In this document: positions 58,264 through 64,000 of the stretch, piece after piece | Position numbering within the stretch: position 1 is the first letter of the stretch | How the letters are laid out: every line of letters starts with the position of its first letter | DNA from: Actinoplanes flavus | GTDB lineage: Bacteria > Actinomycetota > Actinomycetes > Mycobacteriales > Micromonosporaceae | Assembly: GCF_017592555.1 (NCBI RefSeq) | Contig: NZ_JAGFNS010000024.1 | Location: 1-64,000, forward strand | DNA length: 64,000 bases | Direction of reading: 5' to 3' | Program-made: the position numbers and the translations under genes | The notes under the pieces: model-generated | Database searches by the model: none | Told to the model about the DNA's origin: nothing | The model's input: only the letters and a program-made list of their open reading frames with translations

Positions 58264-60126
58264 CTAGCCCGGGCGTCCCCGGCCGCTGTCCGCGGCGGTG
58301 GGCGCCAGGGTGTCGCCGACCGCGGCGAGCAGCTCGGCGGCGGTGAAGGGCTTCGGCACGATCCGTACCGAGTCGTCGAGCTGGTAGCGGTCGCGCAGGT
58401 CCCGTTCGCTGTAGCCGGACATGAACAGCACCCGCAGGCCGGGGTGGTGGCGGCGCAGCCCGGCGGCGACCTCCGGTCCGGACCTGTGGCGCAACGCGAT
58501 GTCGGCGATGAGCAGGTCGGCGTCGTCCAGGACGGTGGCGGCCGGATCGTGTTCGTTCAGGGCGGTGGTCCGGAAACCGTTCTCCCGCAGAATCCGAAGC
58601 ACCGCGTCGCGTACGAAATCCTCGTCCTCGAGAACGACCACGTGCTCACCGTGACCCTGCGACGGACCCGCCGCCGACGTCCCCGCCGCACCGGGCGCCG
58701 GGCCGTCGGCCCGCGGAAGCTCGACGGTGAAGGTGGTGCCCGCGCCCGGCGACGACTCGACGCCGATGTGGCCGCCGGCGTCCTCGACGATGCCGTAGAC
58801 GGTGGCCAGGCCCAGTCCGGTGCCCCGGTCGGCGGGTTTGGTGGTGAAGAACGGTTCGAAGAGCCGGTCGCGGACCTCGGCGGTCATCCCGCAGCCGGTG
58901 TCGGCGACCGTCAGCCGGGTGCCGCCGTCGGGCGTCGGGCCGGTCCCGACGACGACCATGCCGCCGTCGGGCATCGCGTCGCGGGCGTTGATGACGAGAT
59001 TGAGCAGGATCTGGTCGAGGCGGCCGCGGTTCGCGCGTACCGGAAGGGGTTGGTCGTGGGTGCGGCAGACGAGCTCGATGTTCGTGCCGATGCTGCGGCT
59101 GAGCAGCTCGCTGGAGCTGCTGACGACCTCGTTGAGGTCGACGTTCTCGACCTGGGTGGGTTCCTGTCTGGCGAACAGCAGCAGCTGGCCGGTCAGGGAC
59201 CGGGCCCGGTCGGCGGCGTCGCGGATGCGGTCGAGATCCCGGCGGCCGTCGGCGGTGACCTCGTCGGTGAGGAAGTCGGCGTAGTTGAGGATGATGGCGA
59301 GCAGGTTGTTGAAGTCGTGGGCCACCCCGCCGGCCAGCTGCCCGAGGCTCTCCATCCGCGCCGCCCGGGCGCTCCGCTCCAGGGCCTGCCGCTCCTCGGC
59401 CTCGCGCCGTTTCTTGGCGGTGATGTCGCGTTCGGTGGTCGCCGCGGCGATCACCCGGCCCGATTCGTCGCGGATCGGCGCCGCCGCGACCGACACCAGG
59501 AACGCCGTGCCGTCGCTGCGAATCCGCGGCGCCTCGTCGAGGATCACGTGCTTTCCGGCGTTCAGTTCGGCCAGCCATCGCTCGTAGACCGGCAGCCGCT
59601 CCGCCGGCAGCACGCGGGTGAAGCTCTCGCCGATCATCTCCGCGGCCCGGTAGCCGTACAGGCCTTCCGCGCCGGCGTTCCACTTCAGCACCGTGCCGTC
59701 CAGGCCCAGCGCGATGATCGCGTCGGTGGACTGCTCCACGATCGCGGCCAGCATGCCTCGTTCGCCGGCCGCCTCCGCGGTCGCCCGCAGCAGCAGCCGC
59801 AGGTGGAGGGCGATCGCCCAGCTGATCGGGATGATCCCGGCGACCAGCAGCAGCCGCAGGATCTGGTCGGGGGTGCCGAGCATCCCCTGCCAGGTGGAGA
59901 CGGCGAACGCCGCGACGAACGCGTAACAGCCGACGGCCAGCACGCCGCGCGGGCGCGCCGAGGCGCCGGCGAACGCGGTTCCGATGGCCACCATGCCGAA
60001 CAGGAGCATGTGCGGCGGTGACAGCGCGGAGCCGACGGCGAGCACGGTGACCGTCACGAAGGCCACCATGAGGTGCGGCGAACGCGGCCCGGCCGGTGCC
60101 TCGGACGCCGGTCCCAGAGGCCTCAT
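58264..60126 (-). CDS. PAS-containing hybrid sensor histidine kinase
   Basis: This 620-residue membrane kinase has about four hydrophobic segments (residues 20-110), a PAS domain (MLAAIVEQSTDAIIALGLDGTVLKWNAGAEGLYGYRAAEMIGESF), a HisKA box with phospho-acceptor in LAGGVAHDFNNLLAIILNYADFL, HATPase (NLVINARDAMPDGG, ADTGCGMTAEVRDRLFEPFFTTK, GTGLGLATVYGI) and a C-terminal receiver with Asp in LLIADIALR and Lys in VPKPF. The ATG at 60126 follows GGAGG; a longer frame has no support. No separate response regulator is near. Confidence 0.92.
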   Translation of the reverse strand: MRPLGPASEAPAGPRSPHLMVAFVTVTVLAVGSALSPPHMLLFGMVAIGTAFAGASARPRGVLAVGCYAFVAAFAVSTWQGMLGTPDQILRLLLVAGIIPISWAIALHLRLLLRATAEAAGERGMLAAIVEQSTDAIIALGLDGTVLKWNAGAEGLYGYRAAEMIGESFTRVLPAERLPVYERWLAELNAGKHVILDEAPRIRSDGTAFLVSVAAAPIRDESGRVIAAATTERDITAKKRREAEERQALERSARAARMESLGQLAGGVAHDFNNLLAIILNYADFLTDEVTADGRRDLDRIRDAADRARSLTGQLLLFARQEPTQVENVDLNEVVSSSSELLSRSIGTNIELVCRTHDQPLPVRANRGRLDQILLNLVINARDAMPDGGMVVVGTGPTPDGGTRLTVADTGCGMTAEVRDRLFEPFFTTKPADRGTGLGLATVYGIVEDAGGHIGVESSPGAGTTFTVELPRADGPAPGAAGTSAAGPSQGHGEHVVVLEDEDFVRDAVLRILRENGFRTTALNEHDPAATVLDDADLLIADIALRHRSGPEVAAGLRRHHPGLRVLFMSGYSERDLRDRYQLDDSVRIVPKPFTAAELLAAVGDTLAPTAADSGRGRPG

Positions 60127-60276
60127 GTGGCAGCCCTCCGCCCCCCGTCTCGCCGGATACCGGCAGACTATTCCCGGCGCATCACCCCCGGCGGGGAAAC
60201 CGCTGATCGTGTCGTTCCGCCTCCTCATCCCGCCGGGATGATCCGGAGGCGGCGCCCGGACTGCGACGATCGGCGC

Positions 60277-60372
60277 ATGAACGGAATGTTGATGTGGGGC
60301 CTGGTGCTGCCCCTGCTGCTGGTGGTCGCGGGCGTCGTGGTGATTCTTCGCAAGCGCAACGACCGCCGCTGA
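60277..60372 (+). CDS. 31-residue single-helix membrane peptide
   Basis: MNGMLMWGLVLPLLLVVAGV leads into VVILRKRNDRR, one transmembrane helix with a basic tail. Its TGA nearly touches the ATG of the next gene (TGACATG), so the two may be coupled. Upstream GGAGG is 28 nt away and the local site is weak. The function is unknown. Confidence 0.55.
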   Translation: MNGMLMWGLVLPLLLVVAGVVVILRKRNDRR

Positions 60373-60373
60373 C

Positions 60374-61459
60374 ATGCGGGCCCGCGTACCGATCCTGCTT
60401 CTCACCGGGATTCTCGCGGTAACCGGATGCGGCAACGGCGACGGCGACGCCCGGGTCCGGATCGCCGAACGGCAGCTCGCCGACGCGCAGGAGGCGCTCG
60501 CCGGGGCACAGGCCGAACTGGCCGGCCAGGTCGACGCCTTCTGCCGGACCAGCTCCTCCTACGTGACCGCCCTGGACCGGTACGGCGACCTGATCACCGG
60601 CACCGCGCCGACCGTCGGCGACGTGAAGGGGGCCGGCGCCGACCTGGCCGAACCCCGGTCGGAGGTGGTCACCTCGGTCGAGAAGCTCGCCGCCGCCCGG
60701 CAGGCGGTCGCGGACGCCGAGAAGGATCTGGCCGAGGCGGCCGCGGCCGTGACGTCCGCCCGCACCGGGGCGTCGCTGCCGCCCGCCCCGTCGCCGTCGC
60801 CGTCGCCGACGCCCGAACCACGGGCGTCCGTCGCCGACACCACGGTCAGCCGGGTGAAACAGGCCGACGCCGACTTCACCGCGGCGCAGGCGGGCATCGG
60901 CGACCAGACGCCGATGCGGCAGGCGTCGGAGCGGTTCAACGCGGCGGCCGTCGCGCTGGAGATGTCGTGGCTGGACCTGCTGGGCGAGGCCGGCTGCGTG
61001 ACCGAGGACCAGCGGGGCCGGGCCCGCGACTACACCCTGGCGGTGCAGAAGTCGCTGTCCACGGCCGGCTACTACCGGGCCGAGGTGGACGGCGTCTACG
61101 GTCCGGCCACGGTCGACGCGGTGCGGGCCGTGCAGAAGGCGCACGGCCTGACCGGGACCGGAACCGTCGACAAGGCCACCGACGCGGCGTTGCAGGAGGA
61201 TCTGCGGGCCAAGGGCGGTGCGGCCGCCGAGGCGGCGATCGCGTCCACCGCGGCCGTTCAGCAGACCTTGAAGCTGGCCGGGTTCTGGTCCGGGCCGGTC
61301 GACGGCACGTGGACCGACGAGCTGACCGAGGCGCTCCAGGCGTTCCAGAAGAACCTGGGGGTCGAGCCCACCGGAACCGTGGACGCGGCCACGATCGCCG
61401 CCGTCGAGCACACCCGCGCGGCGAAGACCTCCCCGGCTCCCTCGGTGTCACCACCCTGA
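60374..61459 (+). CDS. Lipoprotein with two peptidoglycan-binding domains
   Basis: This 361-residue exported protein has a lipobox VTGCGNG at residues 16-22. A helical, Ala-rich region follows (ERQLADAQEALAGAQAELAGQ), then a Pro/Ser linker (PPAPSPSPSPTPEP) and two PG_binding_1 modules: VQKSLSTAGYYRAEVDGVYGPATVDAVRAVQKAHGL near 220 and VQQTLKLAGFWSGPVDGTWTDELTEALQAFQKNLGV near 300. It is probably a cell-wall anchor or regulator. Confidence 0.88.
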   Translation: MRARVPILLLTGILAVTGCGNGDGDARVRIAERQLADAQEALAGAQAELAGQVDAFCRTSSSYVTALDRYGDLITGTAPTVGDVKGAGADLAEPRSEVVTSVEKLAAARQAVADAEKDLAEAAAAVTSARTGASLPPAPSPSPSPTPEPRASVADTTVSRVKQADADFTAAQAGIGDQTPMRQASERFNAAAVALEMSWLDLLGEAGCVTEDQRGRARDYTLAVQKSLSTAGYYRAEVDGVYGPATVDAVRAVQKAHGLTGTGTVDKATDAALQEDLRAKGGAAAEAAIASTAAVQQTLKLAGFWSGPVDGTWTDELTEALQAFQKNLGVEPTGTVDAATIAAVEHTRAAKTSPAPSVSPP

Positions 61460-61529
61460 CCGTCATCAGCGGCGAGTGCGGGGCGGGTGTTACGGCGGAC
61501 ACCCACAGGGGGTGGACTTATGCGAGGAA

Positions 61530-61559
61530 TGACCGTTTTGTCGGATATGCGGCTAGCCT
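61530..61559 (+). promoter_or_regulatory. Promoter of the Pro/Thr-rich secreted protein gene
   Basis: TGACCG and TAGCCT are separated by 18 bp, ending 39 bp before the ATG. Good match to actinobacterial vegetative promoters. Confidence 0.5.
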
Positions 61560-61598
61560 CGGGTGGTTTGGTTCCACCAGCCCGAGGAGGTCACCCGG

Positions 61599-62516
61599 AT
61601 GCGCCGGATCGTCACCGTCGCCGGGGTCGCGGTCATCACGACGCTGCTGCCACCGCCCATCGCTCGCAGTGGCGGTCCCGTCCCCGCCCCCGTCCCGAGC
61701 CCGACACCCGATGCCGACGCGTTCGTGCTGCGTATCCTCGATTCGCGGGGCAACCCGGTCAAGCCCGTGCCCACCGTCACGCAGACGGCGCCGCCGGCGA
61801 GTTCCCCCACGCCGACCGTCACGCAGGCGGTGGCGCCCACCATCTCGGTGACGCCGACCGTCACGCAGGCGGCGCCCACGGTCTCGCCCACGCTCACCGT
61901 CACGCAGGCGGCGGCGCCCGCCGGTCCCGCCACGCCCACCGTGACCCCGCCGTCGTGGCCCGCCAGCTCGCCCACCCCTCCGGCGACCCGGCCGTCGGGG
62001 CCTACCGGCTATTCCACGCCGTCCGTCGCCCAGTTGTCACCGGTCACGAGTTCCCCCGTGCCCGCGGTCGCCCGCCCGGCCGTCGTGAAGCCCGGCCCGA
62101 GCCGTCCGGCGCCGGTGACCGCTGAGCCGGTCCGCCCCCGGCCCGCCACGGTGCGGCCCGCGGTGAAGCCGGCCGTGGTTCCCGCTCACGAGCCCGCGGC
62201 CAAGCCCGTCGTCAAGCCCGCGCCCGCGGTGAAGCCTGCGAACAAGCCCTCCGTCACGTCCACCGCCGGCCGGCCGAGTCGGCACCGTCCGCACCGTCCG
62301 CACCCGCATCGCGATCACCGTGGCCGGCCGCTGATCATCGGCGTCCCGGACGACCTGGGAGTCCTCGACGGCGGCCTGGACCTGGACGTACGTGACCTGC
62401 TGCCGGACTTCTGCCACCGATCGGTGGAGTGCCCGCTCCTGCCCGCGCAGTGGCCGGGGCTGCCGCCGGGCGTACCCCTGGGTGGTTGGGGTTTCGGTCT
62501 GAAGGATCTTGCTTGA
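61599..62516 (+). CDS. Secreted Pro/Thr-rich repetitive protein
   Basis: This 305-residue exported protein has signal MRRIVTVAGVAVITTLLPPP. Residues 45-130 contain repeats of TPTVTQAA/xAP, residues 130-240 are Pro/Ala/Lys-rich, then a His/Arg-rich stretch, and the C-terminal 70 residues form a compact, acidic, Cys-containing domain (PDDLGVLDGGLDLDVRDLLPDFCHRSVECPLLP). It is likely a wall-spanning stalk with a small head domain. The start follows GAGGAGG. The family is unknown. Confidence 0.72.
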   Translation: MRRIVTVAGVAVITTLLPPPIARSGGPVPAPVPSPTPDADAFVLRILDSRGNPVKPVPTVTQTAPPASSPTPTVTQAVAPTISVTPTVTQAAPTVSPTLTVTQAAAPAGPATPTVTPPSWPASSPTPPATRPSGPTGYSTPSVAQLSPVTSSPVPAVARPAVVKPGPSRPAPVTAEPVRPRPATVRPAVKPAVVPAHEPAAKPVVKPAPAVKPANKPSVTSTAGRPSRHRPHRPHPHRDHRGRPLIIGVPDDLGVLDGGLDLDVRDLLPDFCHRSVECPLLPAQWPGLPPGVPLGGWGFGLKDLA

Positions 62517-62614
62517 GAGGAGTATCGCCGGAGCTTTTGCAGGATCTGTCGAAAGTTTGAGGTGGATCAGCTGGAAGCTATGGACAGCTAGAACATTCAC
62601 TTCTACTGTGGCGC

Positions 62615-62649
62615 ATGTAACACATCGGCAAGGCATCGATGTGACATCG
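62615..62649. promoter_or_regulatory. Two related inverted repeats before the ROK gene
   Basis: ATGT-AAC-ACAT (62615-62625, followed by CG) and CGATGT-G-ACATCG (62637-62649) share the half-site ACATCG and lie 41-75 bp before the gene. They are candidate operators for the ROK regulator itself. Confidence 0.45.
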
Positions 62650-62689
62650 GCGAGCGCGGCACGCTGTGGCGTGCGGATGTGGAGCCAAC

Positions 62690-63868
62690 GTGCGTATGAC
62701 GATCGATCCTCCCTACCTGCGGCTGCTACGCCTGCTGCGGAACGAGGGCGCCATCTCGCGGGCCGAGCTGGCCGATCGCCTGCAACTGCCCCGCCCGCGG
62801 CTGCTGGCCGAAGTGGAACGCCTGGTCGCCGCGGGCTATCTCGTCGAGGCCGGGATGGCCGCCTCCCGGGGCGGCCGCCGCTCGACGCTCGTCGAGTTGC
62901 ACCCGAGGCTGCGGTTCGCCGCGGTCGACCTGGGCGCCAGCTCGATCGACGTCGAGGTGACCAACGGCCGCCTGGAACCGGTGGCCAACTACACCGAAGA
63001 GGCCGACATCCGGTCGGGCCCCAAGGTGATCCTGCACCGCGTCAACGAACTGCTGGCCAAGGCGCGGGTGGAGGGCGCCTACGACCGGCTCGACGCGATC
63101 GGGATCGGGGTGCCGGGGCCGGTCAGCTTCCGTGACGGGGTGCCGGTCTCGCCGCCGATCATGCCGGGCTGGGACCGGTTCGGCGTCCGGGAGCTGCTCA
63201 CCCGCGAGCACGGCTGCCCCGCGGTGGTCGACAACGACGTGAACATCATGGCCGTCGGTGAGCAGCACGGCGGTGTGGCGCACAGCGTGCAGGACTTCCT
63301 GTTCGTGAAGATCGGCACCGGCATCGGCTGCGGCATCTACCTCAACGACGACGTCTACCGCGGCACCGACGGCTGTGCCGGCGACATCGGCCACATCCAG
63401 GTCGACCCGCACGGTCCGATGTGCTCGTGCGGCAACGTCGGCTGCCTCGAAGCCCTGTTCAGCGGCACCGCGCTGGCCCGCGACGCGATGGTCGCGGCCC
63501 GCGCCGGGTCGCCCGCGCTCGCCGACCGGCTGGCGGCCCGCGGCGTGCTCACCGCCCGCGACGTCGCCGAGGGCGCCACCGAGGGGGACGTCGCCTGCAT
63601 CAAGCTGATCCGCGAGGGCGGGCACCGGCTCGGCTCGGTGCTCGCCTCCCTGGTCAGTTTCGCGAACCCGTCCATGATCGTGATCGGGGGAGGGCTCGCC
63701 CAGCTGGGTCACATCCTGCTCGCGGAGATCCGCAGCGCCGTCTACCGCCGGTCACTGCCCCTGGCCACCGGCAACCTCCCGATCGTGCTCTCCGAGCTCG
63801 GCTCCCGGGCCGGGGTCACCGGAGCGGCCGTCCTGGCCAGCGACGTCGCCTTCGAGCAGGCGTCATGA
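62690..63868 (+). CDS. ROK-family transcriptional regulator
   Basis: This is a repressor of about 392 residues. It has a winged-helix N-terminus (YLRLLRLLRNEGAISRAELADRLQLPRPRLLAEVERLVAAGYL) and a sugar-kinase-like ROK domain (VDLGASSIDVEV, GIGVPGPV, VVDNDVNIMAVGE, FVKIGTGIGCGIYL) with the zinc motif CSCGNVGCLEA. The GTG at 62690 has GGAG 5 nt upstream; the ATG at 62696 is an alternative. Its stop is the first base pair step of the 26-codon cassette leading to a sugar ABC ATPase, so it likely regulates that transport operon from within it. Confidence 0.9.
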   Translation: MRMTIDPPYLRLLRLLRNEGAISRAELADRLQLPRPRLLAEVERLVAAGYLVEAGMAASRGGRRSTLVELHPRLRFAAVDLGASSIDVEVTNGRLEPVANYTEEADIRSGPKVILHRVNELLAKARVEGAYDRLDAIGIGVPGPVSFRDGVPVSPPIMPGWDRFGVRELLTREHGCPAVVDNDVNIMAVGEQHGGVAHSVQDFLFVKIGTGIGCGIYLNDDVYRGTDGCAGDIGHIQVDPHGPMCSCGNVGCLEALFSGTALARDAMVAARAGSPALADRLAARGVLTARDVAEGATEGDVACIKLIREGGHRLGSVLASLVSFANPSMIVIGGGLAQLGHILLAEIRSAVYRRSLPLATGNLPIVLSELGSRAGVTGAAVLASDVAFEQAS

Positions 63869-63947
63869 GCGAGCTTGCGAGCGAATCATCGGGCTCAGTT
63901 GTGAACTCATGGCGGCGCCGGAGCGAAGCGGAGGTGACGGCATGAGC
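63864..63947 (+). repeat. Intercistronic cassette, copy B, with flanking direct repeats
   Basis: CATGAGC occurs at 63864-63870 and 63941-63947, flanking the 71-bp core. The inner end GGAGGTGACGGC supplies the ribosome binding site for the ATPase gene. Opposite orientation to copy A. Confidence 0.85.
63865..63945 (+). CDS. Conserved 26-codon intercistronic ORF, copy B
   Basis: The peptide begins MSELASESSGSVV and ends NSWRRRSEAEVTA. It starts at an ATG overlapping the ROK stop and ends in a TGA overlapping the ABC ATPase start. It differs from copy A at three residues (9, 10 and 13), while two further codons differ silently. The coupling geometry is identical to copy A. Confidence 0.5.
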   Translation: MSELASESSGSVVNSWRRRSEAEVTA

Positions 63948-64000
63948 GAGCCGGACGTGGTGCTGCGGCTGACCGATCTGGTCAAGACGTTCCCCGGCGT
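63942..64000 (+). CDS. Sugar ABC transporter ATP-binding protein (partial)
   Basis: Nineteen complete codons are visible, encoding MSEPDVVLRLTDLVKTFPG, the standard beginning of CUT-type sugar ATPases (compare the start of the gene at 6590). The rest is past the window. Start supported by GGAGGTGA 7 nt upstream. Confidence 0.85.
   Translation, partial: MSEPDVVLRLTDLVKTFPG

Overview
The window is high-GC DNA from a filamentous actinobacterium, most likely Micromonosporaceae (Actinoplanes-like). The evidence is strong GC bias at third codon positions, frequent GTG and TTG starts, many secreted carbohydrate enzymes, SigE-family sigma factors, paired XRE/HATPase regulators and leaderless promoters. 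No rRNA, tRNA, CRISPR array or intact insertion sequence was seen. This is a reading of the raw sequence by eye; family names come from memory of motifs, not from searches.

Layout. 1-2510: the start of a secreted protein and a large membrane protein fused to a degenerate short-chain dehydrogenase domain. 2575-6590: a multiple-monosaccharide (CUT2) ABC importer operon. 6794-17303: a TPR protein lacking the expected CHAT domain, an MFS exporter, a two-component system whose kinase has a repetitive insert in its ATP lid, and an McrBC-type restriction pair followed by copies of its own 3' end. 17325-29557: redox enzymes and regulators, a vanadium-haloperoxidase-like protein, an XRE/ATPase pair, an ECF sigma factor with a coupled membrane protein, and an MFS pump preceded by a leader peptide and attenuator. 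29727-30590: a wrecked beta-lactamase-fold gene and a 25-bp tandem repeat. 30602-37683: a pectin/rhamnogalacturonan uptake and lysis locus with two LacI-type operator candidates. 37658-43944: a dioxygenase, a hydrolase remnant, a SUKH-type immunity protein and a second two-component system. 43953-49376: a single-chain acyl-CoA carboxylase of 1807 residues. 49770-64000: hydrolases, a subtilase, TetR with tetO-like operators, a hybrid sensor kinase, cell-wall-associated secreted proteins, and a ROK regulator leading into a second sugar ABC operon.

The most unusual signal is a 78-bp cassette found twice, 58 kb apart and in opposite orientations (4972-5052 and 63865-63945). Each copy lies between two genes of a sugar-transport operon. 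It starts in the upstream stop codon, ends in the downstream start codon, encodes a near-identical 26-residue peptide, carries a perfect GGAGGTGA ribosome binding site for the next gene, and is flanked by a CATGAGC direct repeat. A second candidate system is the leader peptide with terminator-like hairpin before the MFS pump (27553-27663). Its downstream hairpin arm can also pair with the pump's ribosome binding site. A third is the 66-bp amplification of the tail of the mcrC-like gene. Several genes (28919, 29727, 38458, 49770) are decaying remnants, marking accessory, rearranged stretches.
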